Positions 25,394 through 34,487 of a stretch of DNA of 60,307 nucleotides are shown one piece after another. The notes under the pieces were generated by a model that did no database searches, had not been told where the DNA came from, and saw only the letters and a list, made by a program, of their open reading frames with translations. This DNA is from Phycisphaeraceae bacterium (lineage in GTDB: Bacteria; Planctomycetota; Phycisphaerae; Phycisphaerales; UBA1924). Numbering within the stretch: the stretch's first letter is position 1; every line of letters starts with the position of its first letter. The position numbers and the translations under genes are program-made. Location: assembly GCA_007693965.1 (NCBI GenBank), contig RECQ01000027.1, positions 1 through 60,307 on the forward strand, written 5' to 3'.

Positions 25394-25561
25394 TGTGGCC
25401 TTGATGGGCTTCAAGTACGGCTGTCGAGTGGTGTAGTTGGGGCTTTGGCTATAGGAGCGTCGCGAAAGGTCCTTTGGCATCCGACCTCCGCGGGTGTTCT
25501 GACTCTGAAAAAAGAAAGGAATTACGAGATACACAATCTGGATTTTGGGTAAACTTCGCCC

Positions 25562-26053
25562 ATGAGCGGTGAGGAACCTCGTGGAAAAGACCAGGGACCG
25601 TCCACCAGTGAGTTGTTGGAACGGCTCGTGCAAGATGCTCCGGCAGGATCGGGACGAGCCTTGTGCGCCGCATTGGGCGCGCACTTGGATGAGTTGCACC
25701 TCAAAACGATCGGTACAAAACCCTTGCCCAGCCCGGCAGATTTGCTTATCCAGCTCCGTAACCTGCCCGCGCGTGAAGCCCAGTGGCGATTGGAAGACTA
25801 CCTCAAAGAACTACGTAGCCGCATGCATGCTGGCGATATCGTGCGCTACAGCCGGGCAGTTGAGCAATGGGCCACCGTCAAGCGGGCCGAGTTGGATCCC
25901 AAGCTGTTGCTGGCCTCCAAGAGGGGCTTCATGGAGGTAGTTCGTAAGGCGAAAGCCTTCGACGAATATACGCGTGTGTTTGCGGATTTCCATCCGCGAA
26001 TCATCGACGACGAGATTAATGCCATCTTCGAGCAGATATCCGCTTCGGAGTAA
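25562..26053 (+). CDS. Hypothetical protein upstream of the T6SS locus
   Basis: A 163-residue soluble, helical protein (STSELLERLVQDAPAGSGRA; PADLLIQLRNLPAREAQWRL; FHPRIIDDEINAIFEQISAS). I do not recognise its family. There is no signal peptide, membrane segment or catalytic motif. It sits 139 bp before tssJ on the same strand and just right of the broken terminase. It could be an element passenger or a T6SS-associated gene; the regular all-helical pattern would suit an adaptor. A TATACT/GTATAC-rich stretch separates it from tssJ. Confidence 0.6.
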   Translation: MSGEEPRGKDQGPSTSELLERLVQDAPAGSGRALCAALGAHLDELHLKTIGTKPLPSPADLLIQLRNLPAREAQWRLEDYLKELRSRMHAGDIVRYSRAVEQWATVKRAELDPKLLLASKRGFMEVVRKAKAFDEYTRVFADFHPRIIDDEINAIFEQISASE

Positions 26054-26192
26054 GCAGCGGCGGCGCCGGGGCGTTCAACCCATAAATGAATGCGCGACAT
26101 GGGGACTGAGGCCCCCAGAACGTCAGGTATACTCTGTAGATTCCCCTTACAATGTATACAAGGCGGTCGATCGGGTGTAGGGAGACAAATTC

Positions 26193-26753
26193 ATGGATAG
26201 ACACATGAAAGAACACTGGGCTTGGTTGGTCCTACTCTTGGCGGGGATCCCGTTGTTCGCGGGCTGCCAGACCGTGGTTCGAGTTGTGGTCGAGCCGGAT
26301 CGAGGCCTTCGGGAGTATGACATAAACGAGGGCAGGGCTGTGTTGGTCGACGTGCTCTATTCCAGAAAGTCCCTCGAACAGTTGCGACAGCATGACCGTG
26401 ACAGAGGCCTACCGGCCGCCGAAGAATGGTTTGGGAGAGCACGAGATTCCGGGAGTTGGACTCGAAATCAAGATGTCTTGATCGGCGAACTCAGGTTTAA
26501 TCCACACAACATGAGCACAGATTCTTGGGACGTTCGTACCGGCGACGGCCGCGACTACTCCACCACCGAGCATAATCTCTTTTCAGAGGGGATGTCTCTG
26601 GAGCGGTTTGTGAGCCGCTACGGATACGTAATCGCCTTCGTAAAGTATCTCCCAGATGGGAGAGCCGATTTCAAGTCGGTTCAACACACCCGTGAATCCA
26701 AGGACGGGACCTTCCGAGTACGGCTCGGAAGAAGTTCCCCTTCGTTTCCATGA
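26193..26753 (+). CDS. tssJ: T6SS outer-membrane lipoprotein, TssJ-like
   Basis: A 186-residue protein with a lipoprotein signal ending in LFAGC (Cys about 25), so it is lipidated and probably outer-membrane bound. The mature part follows TssJ topology: an early strand VVRVVVEPDRGLREYD, a loop with VDVLYSRKSLEQL (TssJ has a 'v.iyqL' element there), and late strands YGYVIAFVKYLPDG and TFRVRLGR. TssJ tethers TssM to the outer membrane. Sequence similarity to proteobacterial TssJ is weak; the call leans on the lipobox, size and position directly before tssK. GGGAG lies nine bases upstream of the ATG, and this is the first gene of the operon. Confidence 0.6.
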   Translation: MDRHMKEHWAWLVLLLAGIPLFAGCQTVVRVVVEPDRGLREYDINEGRAVLVDVLYSRKSLEQLRQHDRDRGLPAAEEWFGRARDSGSWTRNQDVLIGELRFNPHNMSTDSWDVRTGDGRDYSTTEHNLFSEGMSLERFVSRYGYVIAFVKYLPDGRADFKSVQHTRESKDGTFRVRLGRSSPSFP

Positions 26754-26777
26754 CGCCCATTCGGCACATGACACCCC

Positions 26778-28121
26778 ATGGCCCGACCACTTCCAAATCT
26801 CGCAGCTTTGGCATGGCACTCGGGCATGCTGCTCGATCCAGTGCATTTCCAATGGGTAGAGCGGCGCCAGGAGCGACTCCTTGCTCACGCGCGAGCTGCA
26901 GGGCTGGTGGCGCCTTGGGGTTTCGAGCATGTCCAACCCTGGTGGGACGGCGCCAGCTTGGGGCTGGAGTCCTGCCGGGCAGTGTTCCCCAGCGGCGTCG
27001 CCATCGCGGCGCCTGAGACCGACGAAGTCGAACCGCTCACGATCGGCCCTGTGACAGATCCCGGCGTCAGCCATACCACCATCTACCTCACTGCGCCCCG
27101 CCAAGATCAACTCGGTCGGTGGAGCGACCGTGACGCGCTCTTGCGGGTCCAAGTCGAGGCGGCCGATTTCCTTGACGACCAGAGTCATCCACAAGAAATC
27201 TCAGTGATACGACGCAGGCTGCGTTTAGCGCGAGATGGCGAGACGCTCGCGGGTTGGGATACACTGCCCGTCGTGCGTCTTCGTCGCAAGTCGAACCTCG
27301 ACGATGAGTTCGAAATCGACCCTACCTTCATTCCGCCTCTGTTGCGCGTGGGCGCCAGTGAGGTCGTCGTAGTGAAACTCGATCGGCTGGCCATACGCAT
27401 CCGAGACGTGGCCGCCTCGGTCGCAGGCGATCTGGCGGGCAAGCGCATCGGCGGTGCGGGCATGGATTCAGTCACGACATTCATGGTGCAGAAACTCCAA
27501 GCCCTCAACCGCGTGCTCGGCCTGCTCTCTCCGCTTGAGAAACAGAACGACCTGCATCCTTTTAACCTCTACGTCACTCTGTCCTCGTGCTTGGGTGAGT
27601 TGGCCTTTTTTGGTGAGAGCCGCGTGATGCCCGATATCGAGCCATATCGACATGACGTGTTCGGACAGCAATTCGAAGAGCTGCGCGCCCGGTTCGACGA
27701 CCTCCTGTCCGCTGGTTTCGAACCACTCTTCGAGCCGATGCCCATCGCATTGGTCGACGGCCGGATCTGGGAGGCGGACCTGAACGGCTGGCATCCCGAC
27801 ACGCAAGGCTTGATGCTCGCAATGCCCCTGGGCGAGCTCGATCGTGAGGCCGCAATGCGGACCTTGCGTGATGCAAAGGTATTTGGCAACAAGGATGTGG
27901 ATGTCGAGCGTTATGCCCTCGCAGGTCTGACGCTCCGACCGAGGGAGCACCGGCTAACGGGGTTGCCCGAGCGCTTCGTATACGCAGACGTCGATCTTCG
28001 CGCCTCGGCGTCCGAGCGAGTTGAAGCCTTGCGCGCGTCTCCCAAGCTGTGCGTCCTGCTGGAATCGCCCAACAGAGCGCCTGAGCAGATGGCCCTGTTC
28101 TGCGAAAGGGGTGACACATGA
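26778..28121 (+). CDS. tssK: T6SS baseplate protein TssK
   Basis: A 447-residue TssK (ImpJ/VasE) protein. The N-terminus LAWHSGMLLDPVHFQWVERR corresponds to the family's 'W.EGmfL.PQHFQ' signature, and the middle and C-terminal regions keep TssK features (FIPPLLRVG; LHPFNLYVTLSSCLGELAF; PYRHDVFGQQFEEL). TssK is a trimeric adaptor that connects the baseplate wedges to the TssJLM membrane complex. It follows tssJ by 24 bp and overlaps tssL by 4 bp (ATGA). The Shine-Dalgarno is weak, consistent with translational coupling. Confidence 0.9.
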   Translation: MARPLPNLAALAWHSGMLLDPVHFQWVERRQERLLAHARAAGLVAPWGFEHVQPWWDGASLGLESCRAVFPSGVAIAAPETDEVEPLTIGPVTDPGVSHTTIYLTAPRQDQLGRWSDRDALLRVQVEAADFLDDQSHPQEISVIRRRLRLARDGETLAGWDTLPVVRLRRKSNLDDEFEIDPTFIPPLLRVGASEVVVVKLDRLAIRIRDVAASVAGDLAGKRIGGAGMDSVTTFMVQKLQALNRVLGLLSPLEKQNDLHPFNLYVTLSSCLGELAFFGESRVMPDIEPYRHDVFGQQFEELRARFDDLLSAGFEPLFEPMPIALVDGRIWEADLNGWHPDTQGLMLAMPLGELDREAAMRTLRDAKVFGNKDVDVERYALAGLTLRPREHRLTGLPERFVYADVDLRASASERVEALRASPKLCVLLESPNRAPEQMALFCERGDT

Positions 28122-28801
28122 CGACAACCGAGCCTGCGAGCGACCTGATCGACCTGTGCTCGCCGCTTTTTCTCCTGCTGGCGTCTCTACGAGCCGCGCC
28201 CGGACAGTCTCTTGACGATTTGAAGCGCGACCGCGAACACTTCAAGCGGCTCCTCGCGGAAGCAGAGGCTTCGGCCAAGAGTGATCCGCAGCTCGAGCAC
28301 CTCTTCCGACAAGCGCGCCCGATTCTGGTCTGTGGCGCTGACGGCATCGCCAGTGACAGCAATTTCTTCGATTCCAACAGTTGGCCCCGGCTCGAGCAGG
28401 AATTGCTCGGCAGCGATCTTGGCGGCGACCTGTTCTTCGATCTGCTCGAGTCCGATCCACACTACGCTGAGCAGCAACTTTATGAGGTATTCTTTGTCAT
28501 CATCACCTTGGGGTTTAAGGGTCGGTACGCCAACAAGCCGGAGCGTCTTATAGAGCACAGGCAGCAACTGGCTCGAAAACTGGGTGTCGAGAAGGGTGAA
28601 CGCGATCATCGGATTTGTCCAGAAGTATATGATCGGATTTACAAGACAGCGCCATCGGAAGTCGACGCCGTGCGCGTCGCGCGTTTGGTTGTGCTGGCGG
28701 CGGGCATCCTGGGTCTACTCATCATCGGCAGGTACGTGGTCTATTCTCACGCCGTCGGGAAATTGAGCAACGAAGCCAAGCAAGGCCTGATCCAGCAATG
28801 A
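28118..28801 (+). CDS. tssL: T6SS inner-membrane protein TssL (DotU-like)
   Basis: A 227-residue protein with a cytoplasmic helical DotU domain (SPLFLLLASLRAA at the start; HYAEQQLYEVFFVIITLGFKGRYA in the middle, the well-conserved 'E.yyl.l.lGF.GrY' element) and a single C-terminal transmembrane helix (about 190-212, LVVLAAGILGLLIIG). There is no OmpA-like peptidoglycan-binding extension, so the wall anchor must come from elsewhere. It couples by a 4-bp overlap to tssK and precedes tssM, its direct partner. Confidence 0.9.
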   Translation: MTTTEPASDLIDLCSPLFLLLASLRAAPGQSLDDLKRDREHFKRLLAEAEASAKSDPQLEHLFRQARPILVCGADGIASDSNFFDSNSWPRLEQELLGSDLGGDLFFDLLESDPHYAEQQLYEVFFVIITLGFKGRYANKPERLIEHRQQLARKLGVEKGERDHRICPEVYDRIYKTAPSEVDAVRVARLVVLAAGILGLLIIGRYVVYSHAVGKLSNEAKQGLIQQ

Positions 28802-28838
28802 GCAGGAATTCCGCCCGAGTCGAGAGGGGGAAATCGGC

Positions 28839-31800
28839 ATGTTCCAGCAGTTTGTCATACGGGCCAAGCGACTCACAAACACGCTCAAGAAGGCGAGTAG
28901 ATTTGTCGGCCCCATTGCAAAGCTCAAGCCCGTTCACTGGGCGCTTATCGCCGTACTCGCCACGATCGCCTTGTCCATCGGCGTGTACCTCATCTCATCG
29001 AGTGTCATCCTTGCTGTGGGCACGATCTTTGTCGTCGCCACCTGCGGGCTGGCATTGTGGGTCATTACGTTCCTCTCACGCCGTGCAGGTCGCGCCAAGG
29101 CCGACCGTTGGGACAGGGAAGAAGAAGATCGTCAAGCAGCCCTCGATGAAGCACGGAGAGAATGGCTCCAGGCCGTCCGCCAGTGGGAGCAGCACGGAGT
29201 CAGCCGATATGAAACCCCTTTCTACATGCTCATCGGCGAGTCGAAGGCCGGAAAGACCAAGTCGCTCCAGCGGTCTGGCCTGAACTTTCCGATCGGCGAC
29301 GCCGCGATCAAGGGCTCTGCCGGCACGCGCAAATGTGATTGGTTCTTTGCCAATGAGGCAATCATCCTCGATACGGCTGGTCGCTATGTCATGCCCAAGC
29401 ACCACGCCGTGGAGGGGCAGAGCAACGATGATGAAAAGAATGCAACGACCGATCGTGAGGAGTGGCTTCAATTCCTCGATTCGCTGAATAAGCTGCGTCC
29501 CCGCGCGCCGATCAACGGTGTCGTCGTCGTCATCCCCGCAGACGCATTAATCAACGACAACCCCGACCTGCGCATGGCGAAAGCCACGCGCTTACGCGAC
29601 GCGCTGAATGACCTTCGTAAAGGCCTTCAGCTGCAATTTCCCGTGACCGTGATGATCACCAAGTCGGATATCATCGGCGGATTTCGCGAGTTCTTCGAGA
29701 GCATGCGTGGCGCCGAAGCCACACAGCTCCTTGGCTGGTCACCCCCAGTCGATCAGTGGCGGGCCTTGTTCGACCTCGAGCAGTTCCGCGCCGGCTTCAA
29801 CGCGATGGTGCGAAAGTTTCGCGGCCGCCGACTCGAGATCATTCATGCGCGATCTGATAAGATCCGTGCGGACGAATTGGGCCGGATCTTCTCCTTCCCC
29901 GAAGAATTCTCCCGTCTTCGTGAGCCGCTGGCCGAGTATCTCAATGAGATGCTGGCGGAGAATCGCTACCTGGGACAGGTATTCTTTCGTGGCGTGTTCT
30001 TCAGCTCTTCGCTCGTAGAGGGGTCGCCGGCTTTTCGAGCCTGTGAGGAGCTTTTGGGCCGCTCGATCGAGGGCTTCGGCTTCAAGACCGAGAAGGATCG
30101 CACACTCTTTGTCCGCGACTTCTACTCCGAAAAGGTCTTCTCCGAAGCTGGTCTGCTGCGACCGACGAGCCGCCGCGAGCGCGTGTCGCGCAAGATCAAT
30201 CAAACTGGCTTCTCGGTAGCGGTGGGCTTGATGGTGCTGGGCCTGGCGACGCTGATGTATCGGGGCTGGGTGCATTACAGCGATGCCAACAAAGAGATCC
30301 AACACGTCAAGAGTGCAGCCGAACTTTCCAGTGGTTCAGACCCTGTGGATGCGCTTGATCGCCTCGAGGCGCTGGCGGATCTCATTGATCGACTCGATGG
30401 CAGGCAGCAACGATTGGATGGCACGCCGTTGGGGACAACGGTGCTGCAGCCCGGCTCATTCGATCTACTCAGCCAGACGGCGCGACAGGGACTCCAAAAG
30501 AACCTGAGATCGCTTTTCGAGCGACAATATGCCCATCACATACTTGAGCCTATTAAGCTCGAAAGAGTGATTCTCGATGAAGCCCAGGAATCGATGAAGA
30601 CCTCCGAATCTCGCCGCCAGTGGAAGGCTGCGCTCACCACAGTCTTTCAAGGGTCGACAGGCAAGCCGATGGATTCAGAGGGGCTGCGGCACGCTCTCAA
30701 GCTTTCTGTGCCGAATGACCAACATCTACGTGAGCGTAAGCTCAAGCTATACGACCGGTACAAAGCTTGGCGGGGCGGCGAATCCGAGAGTGTGTCCCAG
30801 GTCTGGCAGAACCTGCCCGATATCATTGTTAGGAGCCTGCGACACGACAACCATTTCTATTGGTATCCACGCGATGCAGTACCGGGTGGATGGTTCATCG
30901 AGCCGCCGCACTCCGCTATGGACGCATCGTTGCGTCAGCCATCCGCCGACATGGGGGGAGTGGATGCCCAAGCCCACTCTGTGCTCCCCAGGTTGACGCC
31001 CGTCACACGTACGGTGGAGATCGCTCGGCAGATCCAAAAGGTCGATGATGCATGGGGATCGCTGTCGGTATTCAATCGCGAATTCCCAACACGAGGGACT
31101 CAAGCCCGACTTACGTTGGGGCAGAGCGGTGTCGCGGATCTCTTCGCGTCCAGTGCGTACCTCAGACTCCTCGCCTCTTCCGACATGACCATTGATACTG
31201 ATGCCCGTGACAGGCTGAATGATGAACGCAATGCATTTCTAGGCAAGCTGGAGGCGTCAGTCGGCAGAACCACTCTCTGGCATGATCTCGAGCAACTGAC
31301 TGAGGGACATTTCACCGGAAACGTTCCACCGATTCCACAGCGTCTTACGCAAGACGGCTGGATGGAATCGGTGGATGCCGATCCAAATCAGTTCCGACTC
31401 ACCCAGACGGCTCTCGCTCGATTCGACGCGGCAGGGCATCTCTACTCTGCTCTCCGCGAATTGAAAGCCCTCCGCCCAGGAGAGGCGTGGGAAGAGCGTG
31501 TTGGCGATGCCGAAGTCCCTGGGGTCTCTCCTGACGCGATCGAGACATACTTGCCAGCGGCAGTCTGGGCGAACGTGCTCTCAGTTGAAAATGACTCACA
31601 CGCCTTTCATGAAGAGTTTTTAGTCGATGTCGCGGACCGTATGGAGTCGGTGTCGAAGCGCCTTGACGAACTGAAGAACGCGACGAATGATTCCCATGCC
31701 GGTCTCTCAACGCTCGGCGATCACCTGCACGATCAACTCCTTCTCGCTGGCCTCGACGCGATGCGGGACGTGCTCAGGCGAGAATTGCGAAGAATGCCTC

Positions 31801-33530
31801 CCGATGGCGGCTTTGCGGCCTACATCGTGCACCTGCGCACTCCATCGAAACCAGACTTCGATGAGGATTACGTGAATTATATGGACGGCGCCCTCCCTGC
31901 GCTCGTCGACAAATTCATCGTGCCGTTGGCCAGTCACGTTGACCGACTCCACCCGAAGATGACTCCGGAACATGAGCTGGCCACGAGAATCGTGCGAAGT
32001 AAGCAGGACGTCATCCATGAACTCAACCAAGGATTGCTTGCGTACCTTGATCAGTTTGAAGAGTACTGGCGTGACTGTCTGAAACCACGGGCACACTCAG
32101 ATAGTGCATCATCAGGTAGTGCACCAGGCGAACATTCCCTCAGCCCCCTCGATATGTTTCCCAAATCGAAAAACTTGAATCTGGACCGATTCCGGCGGTC
32201 TTCGATGCGGGCCTACTATGTATCCTTTATCACAGAACGGCTCCACGGCTACGGTCGCGCCTGGAAATTGGGCAGCGACTCGTGGTCAGGCCCCTCGCGT
32301 GAACAGATGACGAAGGTTGAAGGTCTTCAGCTGGCATGGCATACTCTCGAACAGCTTATGCTCAATCGAGCATCGATTGATCCGCCGGAAGATGAAGATC
32401 AGACTGCGGAACACATCGGTTTGGTAATCGACTGTGCGCTCGATATTCTCGATCTTCAAGATCAGCGTGTCGCACTCGATCGCGAGGCGCTGCTGAAGAA
32501 TTGGAACGACAGGAAGGACGCATTTAGAGCTTTAGTACCGCGCGGCGACGAGCCACCGACTTTGACGCAGCCGCACTCCCTTGTCGAAAACTACGTTCGG
32601 TTGTTCGCTGAACGCGTCGAACGGTCTTTGCGCGAGGAGATGGGAAAACTGGCGAAGAGAGAACTGCGTCAAATGGTCGATGCTCTTGGCGACAATGGGA
32701 ACAAATTCCCATTTAAGGACGCGAGAGGAGACGTAGGCAACGTTGACGCCGATGAGCTGCAACGGTTCATTCGTGCGTTGGTGCGTTTCGAGTCAGACTA
32801 TACCAACCTCTGCCCACGAAGAGTCGAGCTTGAGAATCGACGCCGTAGTCGCGAGCCTCTTGCACTCATGTCCGAAGATGTCGAGATGTTCCTTGAGCAT
32901 TCGCGCCAACTGGCGTACTTTCTCTACGGTGCGGAATGGCGTCAGATTAATGTCCCCGCCCGCTCTCTCAATCGTCGCAACCCGCCTGTCAAAATCACCA
33001 CCAATGCCAATGCCTTTGAGAACATTCGATCCGTTCTTGGAGGATCGTCTGCAAACGAGGACCTCGTCCGCATCTGTGTATTCAATCGCCTCTCAGATAC
33101 AACCGAGGACTTCCTGTCGCCAGCCAATCCCAGAGCGACGATCCGTCCAAGGAACGAACGTGATAGTGTGCTGAATTGGCGCAAGGCCGGCGTTGCGATC
33201 TTCGAGTCGGGTGTCGCCAATGTTCTTGATAGTAAGCTTATCGATGACAAGCTCGAGCTGGAGAATCCGCCTGGAAGCACGAAGAGCAAGAGTGCGATCT
33301 GGTTCGTGGGTGATCTTGCCTTTCTCCGTCTGATTGAGTCGCTGCGCAGCCGGTCGCCGGCGAACCATGAGTCTATAGAGCTTGAGCTGGCAGTTTCCCA
33401 GGATGGGAGTCGCGCCCAGCGGCCCATCACTATCAAATTGAGATTTGATCCGGATGACCACAGCCAGCCACGCTACCCAGACGCAATGCCGATCATACCA
33501 GCGGCCCTCAGATCCACTCAGTCAGACTAG
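28839..33530 (+). CDS. tssM: T6SS inner-membrane protein TssM (IcmF-like)
   Basis: The 1563-residue protein, larger than the usual ~1200, has two N-terminal transmembrane helices (about 32-53 and 56-80), a cytoplasmic NTPase domain with Walker A GESKAGKT (133-140) and DTAGR (178-182), a third transmembrane helix near 450-475, and a large periplasmic part. TssM spans the envelope and, with TssJ and TssL, forms the channel docking the baseplate. The intact Walker motifs suggest nucleotide binding. Extra length is in the periplasmic region, which may reflect planctomycete envelope geometry (inference). GAGAGGGGG precedes the ATG. Confidence 0.93.
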   Translation: MFQQFVIRAKRLTNTLKKASRFVGPIAKLKPVHWALIAVLATIALSIGVYLISSSVILAVGTIFVVATCGLALWVITFLSRRAGRAKADRWDREEEDRQAALDEARREWLQAVRQWEQHGVSRYETPFYMLIGESKAGKTKSLQRSGLNFPIGDAAIKGSAGTRKCDWFFANEAIILDTAGRYVMPKHHAVEGQSNDDEKNATTDREEWLQFLDSLNKLRPRAPINGVVVVIPADALINDNPDLRMAKATRLRDALNDLRKGLQLQFPVTVMITKSDIIGGFREFFESMRGAEATQLLGWSPPVDQWRALFDLEQFRAGFNAMVRKFRGRRLEIIHARSDKIRADELGRIFSFPEEFSRLREPLAEYLNEMLAENRYLGQVFFRGVFFSSSLVEGSPAFRACEELLGRSIEGFGFKTEKDRTLFVRDFYSEKVFSEAGLLRPTSRRERVSRKINQTGFSVAVGLMVLGLATLMYRGWVHYSDANKEIQHVKSAAELSSGSDPVDALDRLEALADLIDRLDGRQQRLDGTPLGTTVLQPGSFDLLSQTARQGLQKNLRSLFERQYAHHILEPIKLERVILDEAQESMKTSESRRQWKAALTTVFQGSTGKPMDSEGLRHALKLSVPNDQHLRERKLKLYDRYKAWRGGESESVSQVWQNLPDIIVRSLRHDNHFYWYPRDAVPGGWFIEPPHSAMDASLRQPSADMGGVDAQAHSVLPRLTPVTRTVEIARQIQKVDDAWGSLSVFNREFPTRGTQARLTLGQSGVADLFASSAYLRLLASSDMTIDTDARDRLNDERNAFLGKLEASVGRTTLWHDLEQLTEGHFTGNVPPIPQRLTQDGWMESVDADPNQFRLTQTALARFDAAGHLYSALRELKALRPGEAWEERVGDAEVPGVSPDAIETYLPAAVWANVLSVENDSHAFHEEFLVDVADRMESVSKRLDELKNATNDSHAGLSTLGDHLHDQLLLAGLDAMRDVLRRELRRMPPDGGFAAYIVHLRTPSKPDFDEDYVNYMDGALPALVDKFIVPLASHVDRLHPKMTPEHELATRIVRSKQDVIHELNQGLLAYLDQFEEYWRDCLKPRAHSDSASSGSAPGEHSLSPLDMFPKSKNLNLDRFRRSSMRAYYVSFITERLHGYGRAWKLGSDSWSGPSREQMTKVEGLQLAWHTLEQLMLNRASIDPPEDEDQTAEHIGLVIDCALDILDLQDQRVALDREALLKNWNDRKDAFRALVPRGDEPPTLTQPHSLVENYVRLFAERVERSLREEMGKLAKRELRQMVDALGDNGNKFPFKDARGDVGNVDADELQRFIRALVRFESDYTNLCPRRVELENRRRSREPLALMSEDVEMFLEHSRQLAYFLYGAEWRQINVPARSLNRRNPPVKITTNANAFENIRSVLGGSSANEDLVRICVFNRLSDTTEDFLSPANPRATIRPRNERDSVLNWRKAGVAIFESGVANVLDSKLIDDKLELENPPGSTKSKSAIWFVGDLAFLRLIESLRSRSPANHESIELELAVSQDGSRAQRPITIKLRFDPDDHSQPRYPDAMPIIPAALRSTQSD

Positions 33531-33545
33531 GAGGCCAGTATTTCA

Positions 33546-34487
33546 GTGGTTTCGTGGTTCAGAAGAAACAAGACAGACACCATTCCGGCGTTCGTGGCGC
33601 CGGTGGGCTTGTATGGCAAGCTGCCGGTTGCAGGCGAGTATTTCCGCCGCCGATGCTTTCGTGGCGCAAGCGCGGCATACCGTGAGTGGATTGACAGCGC
33701 TCAGGCTGCCGGACGTGGGCTCGCCGGCGGATGGCGGCTGCTCTTTTTTGCGGATGGGTATCAGGAACTGATCGTCGCGCACATCCGGCCGAGCGAGGAC
33801 GCCAGTAAGAGTCGCCAGTTCCCGATCTCGGTATTCGTCCCACTCGCCAAAGAGAACGCCGGTGCGAGCATGCACGAGTATTTCGCCCGAGCCGCACAAC
33901 TCTGGCCCCAACTGGAGCGCATCGACACCAACTTGTGCACGGCGCCCGACAGCAACATCGACCACTTCCTCGACGAATCGCCCGCATCATTGGGCGAATC
34001 AGAGGTGTATGATGCGGCGAATGGTCTCACGCTGCCCGATGTGGCGGCATCCCTCGGAAAGGATGGCGCGCATGCGCTGGCCCGCGCTATGTGGATCGCC
34101 CATCAACGATGGATCGCCATTCGCGCCGGAGTCTATCCGGGTTCTGAGATCCCCGCATTCGATCTGCCGGTGGCCATCGATCATGACCCGGTGAGCCAAT
34201 CCATGGTCTGGCTGCGATGGTTCGACCGACTCGGCATATTTGAGGGCCGAAATAAACCGATCAGTATTGCGTTGCCATCGCAGGTCAGCGGCGTGCCTGT
34301 AACACCCGCGTTGAGGGTCCTGCTTCGCCCCCCGCTCTCACGAGATTTTGAACGCTGGCTGGCGGCCGAGGCAGATGGTTCGTTGGGTACGCACAACTTT
34401 GATGGATTCGGCGCATTCAGCGACCGCTTGTCCCAATTGGTCAACAGCGAGGCGAACTTCTCAGCGCTTGTGGAACTCATGCCATGA
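33546..34487 (+). CDS. tagF: T6SS accessory protein TagF (ImpM/DUF2094)
   Basis: A 313-residue protein that starts at a GTG ten bases after AGGAGG. The N-terminal part has the TagF signature GLYGKLPVAGEYFRRR (family: yGKlP..GDF..R) and later WRLLFFADGYQELIVAHIRPS. TagF proteins repress T6SS assembly post-translationally, a brake relieved by threonine phosphorylation in systems with PpkA/PppA. There is no fused phosphatase domain here and no Ppk kinase in the locus, so if that regulation exists a kinase elsewhere must serve. It overlaps tssA by 4 bp. Confidence 0.85.
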   Translation: MVSWFRRNKTDTIPAFVAPVGLYGKLPVAGEYFRRRCFRGASAAYREWIDSAQAAGRGLAGGWRLLFFADGYQELIVAHIRPSEDASKSRQFPISVFVPLAKENAGASMHEYFARAAQLWPQLERIDTNLCTAPDSNIDHFLDESPASLGESEVYDAANGLTLPDVAASLGKDGAHALARAMWIAHQRWIAIRAGVYPGSEIPAFDLPVAIDHDPVSQSMVWLRWFDRLGIFEGRNKPISIALPSQVSGVPVTPALRVLLRPPLSRDFERWLAAEADGSLGTHNFDGFGAFSDRLSQLVNSEANFSALVELMP

